A program made the position numbers and the translations under genes. From the NCBI GenBank assembly GCA_900771195.1, contig CAAGMZ010000010.1:4443-68442 (forward strand): a stretch of 64,000 nt of DNA, in the 5' to 3' direction. The stretch comes from Lachnospiraceae bacterium. GTDB lineage: Bacteria; Bacillota; Clostridia; Lachnospirales; Lachnospiraceae. This document shows positions 17,913 to 26,953 of this stretch, piece after piece. The notes beneath the pieces are model-generated. The model was not told where the DNA came from. It worked only from the letters and a program-made list of their open reading frames with translations, and ran no database searches. Within the stretch, counting starts at the first letter, position 1. Every line of letters starts with the position of its first letter.

Positions 17913-18383
17913 ATGGCATTAAGAAATATCAGGACAGAGGGAGACCCCGTGCTCAGGAAGGTCTGCAAGGAGGTTAAGGAATGTGATGAAAGGACAAAGC
18001 AGTTGATAGACGACATGCTTGAAACCATGTATGAGGCTGACGGCGTGGGACTTGCAGCTCCCCAGGTGGGAATCCTTAAGAGAATTGTTGTTATAGATGT
18101 GGGCGAAGGACCGGTAATAATGATAAACCCGGTTATCCTTGAGACTAAGGGCAGCCAGACAGGTCAGGAGGGGTGCCTGAGCATTCCCGGAAAAGCCGGA
18201 ATAGTAACAAGACCGGCGTATGTAAAGGCTAAGGCATATGATGAAAACATGAATGAATATGTTGTAGAGGGAGAAGAGCTTTTTGCCAGAGCTATCTGTC
18301 ATGAGCTGGCACATCTGGACGGAGACCTTTACATAGATCACGTTGAAGGCGAGCTCATGGAAGTGACTGCCGGCGAGGAGTAG
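17913..18383 (+). CDS. def: Peptide deformylase
   Basis: Def removes the formyl group from nascent protein N-termini. The 156-residue protein has all three signatures: GVGLAAPQVG (44-53), EGCLSIPG (86-93) with metal ligand Cys88, and HELAH (130-134) with metal ligands His130 and His134 and catalytic Glu131. GGAGAG precedes ATG 17913. It is followed 4 bases later by fmt, the enzyme that adds the formyl group to initiator tRNA. Confidence 0.97.
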   Translation: MALRNIRTEGDPVLRKVCKEVKECDERTKQLIDDMLETMYEADGVGLAAPQVGILKRIVVIDVGEGPVIMINPVILETKGSQTGQEGCLSIPGKAGIVTRPAYVKAKAYDENMNEYVVEGEELFARAICHELAHLDGDLYIDHVEGELMEVTAGEE

Positions 18384-18387
18384 GAAT

Positions 18388-19314
18388 ATGAGAACTGTTT
18401 TTATGGGGACACCTGATTTTGCGGCATGCACACTTCAGGCAATGATTGAGGCGGGACATGAGGTCATGGCAGTTGTTACCCAGCCGGACAGACCGCAGGG
18501 CAGAAAGATGGAGCTTAAGGCTTCACCGGTAAAGGAAACGGCACTTAAGTACAATATCCCGGTTTACCAGCCGGAAAAAATACGAAAGTCCGATATGCCG
18601 GAGCTGCTCCAAAAATTAAATCCTGATGTAATTGTTGTTGTAGCCTTCGGACAGATACTTACAAAAGAAATTCTTGATATTCCCAGGTTTGGCTGCATCA
18701 ATGTTCACGCCTCGATTCTCCCCAAATACAGGGGCGCGGCACCCATCCAATGGGCTGTAATAGACGGGGAAGAATACAGTGGTGTCACCACAATGAAGAT
18801 GGATGAAGGAATTGATACCGGTGACATTCTGATGATTGAAAAATATAAGCTTGCGCCTGATGAGACAGGCGGAAGTCTTTTTGACAGGCTTGCCGGGATG
18901 GGCGCAAAGCTTCTTGTAAGGACTCTTGAAGGACTTGAAAAAGGAACCGTCACGCCGTCAAAGCAGGAAGGCACAGCGTCTTATGCCGGAAAGCTAGACA
19001 AATCCACCGGCCTTATTGATTTCACAAAGAGCGCAGCGGAAATAGAACGGCTTGTCCGGGGTCTTTCCCCCTGGCCTTCTGCATATAGTTACATTGACGG
19101 CAAAACCGTAAAGATATGGAAAAGCCATGTGGAAAATACGGACTGCAGCCGATATGCTCCGGGTACGGTATATGCAGTGGACAATGCCATACATGTCAGC
19201 ACGGGCGACGGAGGACTGGTAATAACCGAACTTCAGCTTGAAAGCAAAAAGAGAATGGATTCGGAAGCTTTTTTGCGCGGATATCACCTGAATGCCGGTG
19301 CCACGTTAGGATAA
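18388..19314 (+). CDS. fmt: Methionyl-tRNA formyltransferase
   Basis: Fmt formylates Met-tRNAi using 10-formyl-THF. The 308-residue protein has the N-terminal formyltransferase domain, with MGTPDFAA at the start and the signature INVHASILPKYRGAAPIQWA near 109-128. The C-terminal OB-like tRNA domain covers about 205-308. It forms the conserved def-fmt-rsmB block with tight spacing. Its substrate would come from the fhs and folD products encoded upstream. Confidence 0.97.
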   Translation: MRTVFMGTPDFAACTLQAMIEAGHEVMAVVTQPDRPQGRKMELKASPVKETALKYNIPVYQPEKIRKSDMPELLQKLNPDVIVVVAFGQILTKEILDIPRFGCINVHASILPKYRGAAPIQWAVIDGEEYSGVTTMKMDEGIDTGDILMIEKYKLAPDETGGSLFDRLAGMGAKLLVRTLEGLEKGTVTPSKQEGTASYAGKLDKSTGLIDFTKSAAEIERLVRGLSPWPSAYSYIDGKTVKIWKSHVENTDCSRYAPGTVYAVDNAIHVSTGDGGLVITELQLESKKRMDSEAFLRGYHLNAGATLG

Positions 19315-19329
19315 CACACGGAGGATGAC

Positions 19330-20685
19330 ATGGGCGGAGTGAATGTCAGAAGCATAATTCTTGATATGCTCATACAGATTAATGAAGAAAACAAATATTC
19401 CAATCTTGTGGTGCGCGCCGCTCTTGATAAGTATGCTTATCTGCCGCATGAGGACAGAGCATTCATGTCCCGTGTAGCGCTTGGAACCACTGAGAGGAAG
19501 ATAACAGTTGACTACATCATTGATTCTTTTTCCAAAATCAGAACCGGCAAAATGAAACCGGTCATCCGTAACATACTCCGAATGGGAGTGTACCAGATAA
19601 TGTATATGGACAGTGTGGAGGATTATGCTGCATGCAGTGAAGCAGTTAAGCTGTCGGAAAAAAGAGGCTTTGGCAGTCTTAAGGGATTTGTGAACGGCGT
19701 TCTCAGAAACATTGCAAGAAACCGGGACAACATAAGGTTTCCGTCGATGGAAAAGGAACCGGTTAAATGCATGTCGGTTTTATATTCAACGCCCGAGTGG
19801 ATAGTCAGAAAATGGGTTGAATATTACGGGTGTAAGGTGACGGAGGAAATTCTTGGGGCACAGTTTGAAGACAGAAGTCTGGATATCCGTTGCAATACGG
19901 TAAAAATATCCCCTGAGGAACTTAAGACCCGGCTTGAAGCAAGGGGAATCAGGGTTAACCGCAACCGGTATATTCCCGAGGCGCTTTCCATAGATGGATA
20001 TGATTCGCTTGACCGCATACCTGAATTTGATGAAGGACTGTTTTTTGTCCAGGATGCCGCTTCCATGCTGATTGCTTCAGCCGCATGTCCGCCAGAGGAC
20101 GGATATGTGATTGACCTGTGTGCGGCTCCGGGTGGAAAGAGTACGCATATGGCACAGCTTATTTATCCCGGGGGGACAGTGGATGCCCGTGATATATCGG
20201 AGGCAAAGACATGTCTTATTGAGGAGAATGTAAGAAGGCTGGGACTTTCCAATGTAACCGTGAGAGTGTCCGATGCGACGATGGCAGATGAAGCCTCTGT
20301 AGGGAAGGCTGATGTGGTGATTGCCGATTTGCCTTGCTCAGGGCTTGGAATAATCGGGAAAAAGCCCGACATAAAATACAATGCTTCCGAAGAAGGCTGC
20401 CATGAGCTTGCAGAGCTTCAGAGAAAAATTCTCCACATGGCATCACAGTATGTCAGAAAGGGCGGAAGGCTCATATACAGTACCTGTACTCTTAACAGGG
20501 AAGAAAATGAGGAAAATGCGGAGTGGTTTGCAGATAACCATGATTACATCAGAGACGATATGGAAAAACTAATGCCGGAGGGACTTCGCGGAGTTTTGAT
20601 AAAAGATAACCACATCAGCGTACTCCCCGGAGAAAGCGGCATGGATGGTTTTTTTATATCGGCTTTTACAAGAAAACAGGATTAA
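19330..20685 (+). CDS. rsmB: 16S rRNA (cytosine(967)-C(5))-methyltransferase
   Basis: RsmB methylates C967 of 16S rRNA with S-adenosylmethionine. The 451-residue protein has an N-terminal NusB-like RNA-binding domain (about 5-140) and a RsmB/F methyltransferase domain. The latter shows the SAM loop LCAAPGGKSTHMAQL near 259-273, DLPCSGLGIIGKKPD carrying one of the conserved cysteines, and the second cysteine in YSTCTLNREENEE. CGGAGGATGAC precedes ATG 19330. Confidence 0.95.
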   Translation: MGGVNVRSIILDMLIQINEENKYSNLVVRAALDKYAYLPHEDRAFMSRVALGTTERKITVDYIIDSFSKIRTGKMKPVIRNILRMGVYQIMYMDSVEDYAACSEAVKLSEKRGFGSLKGFVNGVLRNIARNRDNIRFPSMEKEPVKCMSVLYSTPEWIVRKWVEYYGCKVTEEILGAQFEDRSLDIRCNTVKISPEELKTRLEARGIRVNRNRYIPEALSIDGYDSLDRIPEFDEGLFFVQDAASMLIASAACPPEDGYVIDLCAAPGGKSTHMAQLIYPGGTVDARDISEAKTCLIEENVRRLGLSNVTVRVSDATMADEASVGKADVVIADLPCSGLGIIGKKPDIKYNASEEGCHELAELQRKILHMASQYVRKGGRLIYSTCTLNREENEENAEWFADNHDYIRDDMEKLMPEGLRGVLIKDNHISVLPGESGMDGFFISAFTRKQD

Positions 20686-20688
20686 GCT

Positions 20689-21741
20689 ATGGACAAAACA
20701 GACATAAAATCACTTGATTTTGATGAGTTAACCGAATATGTATCATCGCTTGGACTGCCGGCTTTCCGTGCGGCACAGCTTTATGACTGGATGCATGTGA
20801 AGCTTGCGGACGGATATGACAAAATGACCAATCTTCCGGTGAAGCTTCGTGAGCAGCTTGGGGCGGAGACAGACTACACTTCACTTAAGATAGTCAGTAA
20901 ACAGGTGTCAGCCATAGACAAAACAGCCAAGTATCTTTTTGAGCTTGCAGACGGAAACCTCATAGAAAGTGTTCTTATGCACTATCATCACGGAAATTCG
21001 GTGTGCATATCCTCCCAGGCCGGGTGCAGGATGGGATGCCGTTTCTGTGCATCAACACTGGACGGACTGGCACGGAGCTTAAAGCCTTCGGAAATGCTTG
21101 ACCAGATATACAGAATCCAGTCGGAAACAGGGGAACGGGTTGATAATGTGGTAGTCATGGGCTCGGGGGAGCCGTTCGATAATTTTGATAATTTCATTAA
21201 GTTTGCAAGGCTTTTAAATGCACCGCAGGGGCTTAATATAAGTTCCAGAAACCTTACGGTCTCCACATGCGGACTGGTGCCGAGAATATATGAATTTGCC
21301 GATATGAAGCCGCAGATTACGCTTGCAATATCACTTCATGCGCCCAATGACGAGATGAGAAAAAAACTTATGCCGATAGCCAATAAATACTCTGTCAGAG
21401 AGCTGATGGATGCATGCAGGTATTACATAGACAAGACTGGCAAAAGGGTCACATTTGAATACAGCCTTGTGAAGGATGAAAATGACACGGATGAGTGCGC
21501 AGCACAGCTTATTGACCTGGTTAAAGGCATGAACTGTCATATAAACCTCATTCCCGTAAATCCCGTAAAAGAGCGTGGTTTCAGGCAGTCGGAACTGGAT
21601 AGGATAACCAAATTCAAAAATAAACTTGAAAAAAACAGAATAAATGTTACTATAAGAAGAGAACTGGGCAGGGATATAGACGGTGCCTGTGGTCAGTTAA
21701 GGAAAAGATACAGCGATGAACATCTAAAGGAGCAGACATGA
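20689..21741 (+). CDS. rlmN: Dual-specificity 23S rRNA/tRNA adenine-C2 methyltransferase
   Basis: RlmN is a radical-SAM enzyme that methylates A2503 of 23S rRNA and A37 of some tRNAs. The 350-residue protein has the 4Fe-4S cluster motif C-x3-C-x2-C in GCRMGCRFCAST near 110-121, MGSGEPFDNFDN as the SAM-binding glycine region, and the methyl-carrying cysteine region near the C-terminus (GACGQLR). The gene starts 3 bases after rsmB and its stop overlaps the phosphatase start in ATGA. Confidence 0.96.
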   Translation: MDKTDIKSLDFDELTEYVSSLGLPAFRAAQLYDWMHVKLADGYDKMTNLPVKLREQLGAETDYTSLKIVSKQVSAIDKTAKYLFELADGNLIESVLMHYHHGNSVCISSQAGCRMGCRFCASTLDGLARSLKPSEMLDQIYRIQSETGERVDNVVVMGSGEPFDNFDNFIKFARLLNAPQGLNISSRNLTVSTCGLVPRIYEFADMKPQITLAISLHAPNDEMRKKLMPIANKYSVRELMDACRYYIDKTGKRVTFEYSLVKDENDTDECAAQLIDLVKGMNCHINLIPVNPVKERGFRQSELDRITKFKNKLEKNRINVTIRRELGRDIDGACGQLRKRYSDEHLKEQT

Positions 21742-22460
21742 TAAAGGCATACGCTTTGACGGATGTGGGAAAGACCAGAAGCGTCAATCAGGATTTCATT
21801 TACTGCACATGTAAGCCGGTAGGCATTTTGCCGAACCTCTTTATTGTGGCAGATGGAATGGGAGGTCATAAGGCCGGAGATCTTGCATCAAGATTTTCTG
21901 TTGAGACCTTTGTAAAGCGAATCAGTGAGACTGACGGGGATAATCCGGTCACCATAATGTCGGATGCAATTAAATATGTTAATGCCGGACTTTTGGAACT
22001 GGCTGCCACTTCGGAGGATTACACCGGTATGGGTACTACCTTTGTGGCTGCTACGGTTATCGGAAATTCAGTGTATGTGGCGAATGTGGGAGACAGCAGG
22101 CTTTATGTGCTGAATGATGAGTTCAGGCAGGTCACAAGGGACCATTCGGTTGTGGAGGACCTTGTCAGCAAGGGCGTTATCGACCGGGAACAGGCAAGAC
22201 ACCATGAACGCAAAAATGAGATAACCCGGGCTATAGGCGGCAGCAGAGATGTTATGGCTGATTTTTTTGAAATAGAGGTCAGTGAATCAGATACAATATT
22301 TATGTGTTCTGACGGCCTGTCCAATATGGTTGAGGATTCCCAGATTTCATCAATTCTTTCGGGAAGACATTCAATAGCCGAGAAAGCTCATGCGCTTGTG
22401 GATGCGGCCAATGAGCATGGCGGCAGGGACAATATTTCACTAATAATAATAGAGATGTAG
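21738..22460 (+). CDS. prpC: PP2C-family Ser/Thr phosphatase (PrpC/Stp type)
   Basis: This cytosolic metal-dependent phosphatase removes phosphate from PrkC-type kinase substrates and the kinase itself. The 240-residue protein has the PP2C motif series: RSVNQD, VADGMGGHKAGD (metal-binding Asp), GMGTTFVAA, NVGDSRLY, RDHSVVEDL, CSDGLSNM and GGRDNISLI. The start overlaps rlmN by 4 bases (ATGA) and the kinase follows 16 bases later, the usual phosphatase-kinase pair. Confidence 0.95.
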   Translation: MIKAYALTDVGKTRSVNQDFIYCTCKPVGILPNLFIVADGMGGHKAGDLASRFSVETFVKRISETDGDNPVTIMSDAIKYVNAGLLELAATSEDYTGMGTTFVAATVIGNSVYVANVGDSRLYVLNDEFRQVTRDHSVVEDLVSKGVIDREQARHHERKNEITRAIGGSRDVMADFFEIEVSESDTIFMCSDGLSNMVEDSQISSILSGRHSIAEKAHALVDAANEHGGRDNISLIIIEM

Positions 22461-22476
22461 AAATACAGGAGGAAAT

Positions 22477-24771
22477 ATGTTAAGAGAAGGAATGTTTATA
22501 GCCAACAGATATGAGATCCTCGAAAAGATAGGTTCCGGAGGAATGGCTGATGTATATAGGGCTAAGTGTCATAAGCTCAACAGATTTGTTGCGGTTAAGG
22601 TGCTCAAGCCTGAGTATTGTGAAGATAAGACATTTGTTGCCAAATTCCGTGCAGAGGCACAGGCTGCGGCAGGTCTCATGCATTCCAATATTGTTAATGT
22701 GTATGATGTTGGTGAAGAAAATGGCATATATTATATTATAATGGAGCTGGTTGAAGGCATTACTCTTAAGAAATACATAGAGAAAAAGGGTAAGCTTGGA
22801 GTCCGCGAGGCGGTGAGCATTGCCATTCAGGTGGCACAGGGGATAGAGGCTGCACACAGCCATCATATAGTACACCGTGATATCAAGCCGCAGAATATTA
22901 TTATTTCCAAAGAAGGCAAGGTTAAGGTCACTGATTTCGGAATAGCAAGAGCCGCTTCCGGAAATACTATTAATTCTGCCGTTATGGGCTCTGTTCATTA
23001 TATTTCCCCGGAACAGGCAAGAGGCGGATACAGTGACGAGAAGAGCGATGTGTATTCGTTCGGAATAATGCTGTTTGAGATGCTTACGGGAAGGCTTCCG
23101 TTTGAGGGAGATACTACCGTTGCGGTTGCGCTTCAGCATATTCAGGATGATATGGTGTCACCACGCAAATATCTTCCGGATATTCCTGTAAGTGTTGAAA
23201 AAATAGTCCTCAAGTGTACGCAGAAGAAACCGGACAGAAGATACCAGAATATGACGGACCTTATAGCAGATCTTAAGAGGTCACTTGTGACCCCTAATGA
23301 GGATTTTGTAGTGATATCATCTGCAATAGTTCCCGGCGGTCCCACGCAGCTTATCGGAGAGGAGGACCTTGCAGAGATTACACAGAAGGCTTCCAAGAAG
23401 GCTGTAGGCCCAAGTGTTATTGATCCCAATCATGATGATACAGACCAATATGACGAGACCGTTGAAGCTGATGAGGACGGGAAAGAAGAAATTACTGAGG
23501 ATGCCGGAGGCAGTGCCGGAGAACCGGAGCCGGAGGATGAGTTCGAGGAGGATGCCGCAGCATCAAAGAAGATAGACAGGGTAATTACTATTCTCGGAAT
23601 TGCGGTGGGTGTTATTATACTCGTAATTACGATAATAGTTATTGTTAAAATGGCAAGAATGTTCGGAAACAACAAGAAGCCTTCGAGTACTTCACCGGCA
23701 CAGACTGTTGCAACCGACAATTCAAAGGAAGTCGAGGTTCCCAATCTTCTGGGCTACACTTATGATGAGGCCAAAAAGAAGCTTGCAGAGCTTGGACTTG
23801 GCATCAATGAGAGACAGGAGAGCAGTGATCTTTACGAAGCAGGACTTATATTCAAGCAGAGCATTGACGCCGGACAGATGGTTGCGAAGAACACTACTGT
23901 CATTGTTTATATCAGTAAGGGCGCCACAAGCTTCGCCATGCCTAATGTTATAGGATACGAACAGAGTTCTGCCGACGTTGAACTTCGTAATAAGAACCTT
24001 GATGTGACATATCAATTCGAGGAGACGACAGAGGAGTCACTTAAGGGTATAGTCAAGTCAACTGACCCTGAACCCGGAACCACGGTTAAATCAGGTGATA
24101 AGGTTACGGTTGTTGTATATAATCTTGCCACACAGCAGACAGAGATTGTGCCCGATGTTAAGGGTGAAACCAGAGAGAATGCCATAAGCATACTTAATGC
24201 GGCAGGATTTAACGAAATTGATTGCAACTATGAATACAGTGATACCGTGGATAAGGGCAAAGTAATTTCACAGTCCGGTGCAACGCCGGGGCAGGAAGCT
24301 CCTACAGAGGGAACCAAGATTGTCCTTGTTGTCAGCAATGGTCCTGAGGCTACGACGGAAGCTGTAACGGAGCCTGAGGAAACGGAAGGAGTCACAGAGG
24401 CACCTACAGAGGCAGAGACGGCTGCTCCTGCAGATATATTCCGGCTGTCAGCCAGCGTTGACTCAAGTGTGATTGAATCTGCAATTCAGAACCCTGCAGA
24501 AGGAACCGGTGTAACGCTTGTATTCTACTATAGCTACACGGATACGGCAGGAAATACTGTTAAGACAGGTCAGGTATCCTCCAGAACGCTGACCACTTAC
24601 AGTGAAGTTACCGAAAAGGGTCCTTATGAGGTTGATGTGAAGGAATGCAGCGGAGTTGATACATCCAAACCGGCAATTGTAATTATTGATGTCACCTACA
24701 ACCAGAAAAACGGTGATGAACCGGTTTCCAATGTAACCAGGACTGTTACGGCAGATGCAGTGATAAATTAG
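22477..24771 (+). CDS. prkC: Transmembrane Ser/Thr protein kinase with PASTA repeats (PrkC/Stk type)
   Basis: The kinase couples cell-wall fragments or lipid II sensed outside to phosphorylation inside. The 764 residues show a kinase domain (about 12-275) with GSGGMA, AVKVLK, HRDIKPQN, the DFG of TDFGIARA and SPEQA. An acidic juxtamembrane linker follows, then a membrane segment near 369-391. Three extracellular PASTA repeats occupy about 419-485, 486-555 and 556-625. A Thr/Glu-rich spacer then leads to a further C-terminal domain of roughly 110 residues rich in beta-branched residues, beyond the PASTA repeats. That last domain is not identified. Confidence 0.95.
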   Translation: MLREGMFIANRYEILEKIGSGGMADVYRAKCHKLNRFVAVKVLKPEYCEDKTFVAKFRAEAQAAAGLMHSNIVNVYDVGEENGIYYIIMELVEGITLKKYIEKKGKLGVREAVSIAIQVAQGIEAAHSHHIVHRDIKPQNIIISKEGKVKVTDFGIARAASGNTINSAVMGSVHYISPEQARGGYSDEKSDVYSFGIMLFEMLTGRLPFEGDTTVAVALQHIQDDMVSPRKYLPDIPVSVEKIVLKCTQKKPDRRYQNMTDLIADLKRSLVTPNEDFVVISSAIVPGGPTQLIGEEDLAEITQKASKKAVGPSVIDPNHDDTDQYDETVEADEDGKEEITEDAGGSAGEPEPEDEFEEDAAASKKIDRVITILGIAVGVIILVITIIVIVKMARMFGNNKKPSSTSPAQTVATDNSKEVEVPNLLGYTYDEAKKKLAELGLGINERQESSDLYEAGLIFKQSIDAGQMVAKNTTVIVYISKGATSFAMPNVIGYEQSSADVELRNKNLDVTYQFEETTEESLKGIVKSTDPEPGTTVKSGDKVTVVVYNLATQQTEIVPDVKGETRENAISILNAAGFNEIDCNYEYSDTVDKGKVISQSGATPGQEAPTEGTKIVLVVSNGPEATTEAVTEPEETEGVTEAPTEAETAAPADIFRLSASVDSSVIESAIQNPAEGTGVTLVFYYSYTDTAGNTVKTGQVSSRTLTTYSEVTEKGPYEVDVKECSGVDTSKPAIVIIDVTYNQKNGDEPVSNVTRTVTADAVIN

Positions 24772-24774
24772 TCT

Positions 24775-25653
24775 ATGCGTGGAAAGATTATTAAAGGAAT
24801 AGCAGGGTTTTATTATGTACACACCGGTTCTGCCGGTGTGTACGAGTGTAAGGCCAAGGGAATATTCAGAAACCGGAATATTAAGCCGCTTGTCGGTGAT
24901 AATGTTGAAATGGATGTTATAAGCGATTCGGAGCTTACAGGTAATATAACCGACATTCTCCCAAGGACCAATGAGCTTATCAGGCCGGCTGTGGCCAATA
25001 TAGACCAGGCCCTGATTGTTTTTGCGTCTGTATCACCGGCGCCTAATTTTAACCTTCTCAGCAGATTTTTGATAATGATGCAGCAGAATGATGTTGACAC
25101 TGTCATATGCTTTAATAAATGCGATGAGGCTGATGAGGAAAGAATTAAGGATTTGTGCCGTGTGTTCAGAGGATGCCACAACAGAGTGGTTATAACAAGC
25201 GCTGTTACCGGAGAGGGAATGGACATGCTTCGCAGTGAACTGTTGGGAAAGACCACTGCACTTGCCGGACCGTCAGGTGTAGGAAAGTCATCCATACTTA
25301 ACAGTATTTTTCCTGATGCAAATTCTAGGACGGGCGAAATAAGCGCCAAAATAAACCGTGGGAGGCACACCACAAGGCACAGCGAGATATTCAATGTGGC
25401 CAAGGACACATATATAATGGATACACCGGGATTCACATCTCTCGATATGCTTCCCATGGAGCCGGAGCAGTTACGTTTTTATTTTGATGAGTTCGAATCA
25501 TATGAGGGAAAGTGCCGGTTTAACGGGTGCGTGCATATTAATGAGCCGGATTGTGCAGTGAAAACTGCGGTGGCGGAAGGAAATATCGACAATATCAGAT
25601 ATGATATATATAAAGAGCTTTACAGCGAACTTAAGGACAAGAGGAAATATTGA
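24775..25653 (+). CDS. rsgA: Ribosome small-subunit-dependent GTPase A
   Basis: RsgA is a circularly permuted GTPase that helps mature the 30S subunit. The 292-residue protein has an N-terminal OB-fold (about 1-70), G4 motif NKCD near 114-117 placed before the P-loop GPSGVGKSS near 164-172, as expected for the permutation. A C-terminal zinc site has CRFNGCVHINEPDC. It follows the PASTA kinase by 3 bases, and RsgA is a known target of such kinases in Bacillus; regulation here is inference. Confidence 0.96.
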   Translation: MRGKIIKGIAGFYYVHTGSAGVYECKAKGIFRNRNIKPLVGDNVEMDVISDSELTGNITDILPRTNELIRPAVANIDQALIVFASVSPAPNFNLLSRFLIMMQQNDVDTVICFNKCDEADEERIKDLCRVFRGCHNRVVITSAVTGEGMDMLRSELLGKTTALAGPSGVGKSSILNSIFPDANSRTGEISAKINRGRHTTRHSEIFNVAKDTYIMDTPGFTSLDMLPMEPEQLRFYFDEFESYEGKCRFNGCVHINEPDCAVKTAVAEGNIDNIRYDIYKELYSELKDKRKY

Positions 25654-26306
25654 TGAAAAAATATCTTGCACCGTCAATTTTGTCAGCGGATTTTAAGATA
25701 CTTGGAGAACAGGTGAACATTATAGATAAGGCCGGAGTGAAATATCTTCATCTGGACGTGATGGATGGGATGTTTGTGCCTAATATATCTTTTGGAATAC
25801 CGGTCATTGCATCGCTCAGAAGCATGACGGATATGGTGTTTGATGTGCACCTTATGATAAATGAGCCAATAAGATATATCAAAAATTTCCGTGATGCGGG
25901 GGCTGATATTATAACCGTTCATTATGAGGCAACGGAGGACATGACTGCCACGCTTGAAGAGATTAAAAAAACAGGGGCGATTCCCGGAATTGCCATAAAT
26001 CCCGATACCTCTCCCGAAAAAATAATACCTTATCTTGACAGAGCCGGACTTGTGCTTGCCATGAGTGTTTTTCCGGGCTTCGGGGGTCAGAGGTTTATTG
26101 AAACCGTGTACGACAAGATAAAGGTTCTTGCGGATATAAGGAAAGAAAAAGGCTTTGACTATATGATTGAGGTTGACGGCGGAATATCGTCTGTCAATGC
26201 CGGCAAAACGGCAGAATGCGGGGCGGATATTCTCGTTGCCGGTTCCGCGGTATTTAAAGGTGATATAGAATCCAATGTGAGAGAGATTTCAAAGGTGATT
26301 GAATGA
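25653..26306 (+). CDS. rpe: Ribulose-phosphate 3-epimerase
   Basis: Rpe interconverts ribulose-5-phosphate and xylulose-5-phosphate in the pentose phosphate pathway. The 217-residue TIM-barrel protein has LDVMDGMFVPN with metal ligands, VHLMI, SVFPGFGGQ (phosphate loop) and EVDGGIS. The frame could start at TTG 25650, but ATG 25653 overlaps the rsgA stop by 1 base (TGATG) and has a GAGG ribosome-binding site at suitable spacing. Confidence 0.96.
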   Translation: MKKYLAPSILSADFKILGEQVNIIDKAGVKYLHLDVMDGMFVPNISFGIPVIASLRSMTDMVFDVHLMINEPIRYIKNFRDAGADIITVHYEATEDMTATLEEIKKTGAIPGIAINPDTSPEKIIPYLDRAGLVLAMSVFPGFGGQRFIETVYDKIKVLADIRKEKGFDYMIEVDGGISSVNAGKTAECGADILVAGSAVFKGDIESNVREISKVIE

Positions 26307-26953
26307 AGACACTGATTATTTCAGGCGGCAGATTCGATGAGAAATTTGCCGTCTCATTTTTAGCCCGGAATAAATATGATTATGTGATGGCCGTTGACAA
26401 CGGAGGACTGAGCTATGCGTCAAGACTGGGGATAGTGCCTGACCTGGCAATAGGTGACTACGATACGACGGGAGTTTATGTGCCGAAGACGGATATATGC
26501 ACAAGGACAATAAGACTTATTCCGGAAAAAGATGATACTGACACGGAGGCTGCCCTTAACAAGGCAGTGGAGCTTGGCCATGACATAGATATAATCTGTG
26601 CAACAGGGGGAAGAATCGACCATTTTCTTGCTAATATCCACAACCTTAAGATAGCGCTTGATGCAGGGATAAACGCAAGAATTGTTGATGCGGGAAATAT
26701 AGTGTGTCTGAAGAACAGCAATTTTTCCATGAAGAAAAGTGACTATCCGGGTAAATATGTATCTTTTGTGCCCTTTGACGGGCCGGTGACGGGATTAAAA
26801 TTAAAGGGCTTTAAGTATCCCCTTGACGGGTACACCTTAAAGCCCGGAATATCACGCTGTATCAGTAATGAATTTATTGACGATACGGGATATGTTGAGT
26901 TTGATGGCGGATGTCTTATTGTCATAAATTCATCAGACGTTAAATCTGAATAA
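26303..26953 (+). CDS. thiN: Thiamine pyrophosphokinase
   Basis: ThiN transfers pyrophosphate from ATP to thiamine to give thiamine pyrophosphate. The 216-residue protein has the family residues AVDNGG, AIGDYDTTG, PEKDDTDTEAALNKA and GGRIDHFLANI. It overlaps rpe by 4 bases (ATGA), the common rsgA-rpe-thiN order. Its last 21 bases overlap the 3' end of the convergent ychF gene, so no separate terminator fits between them. Confidence 0.94.
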   Translation: MKTLIISGGRFDEKFAVSFLARNKYDYVMAVDNGGLSYASRLGIVPDLAIGDYDTTGVYVPKTDICTRTIRLIPEKDDTDTEAALNKAVELGHDIDIICATGGRIDHFLANIHNLKIALDAGINARIVDAGNIVCLKNSNFSMKKSDYPGKYVSFVPFDGPVTGLKLKGFKYPLDGYTLKPGISRCISNEFIDDTGYVEFDGGCLIVINSSDVKSE

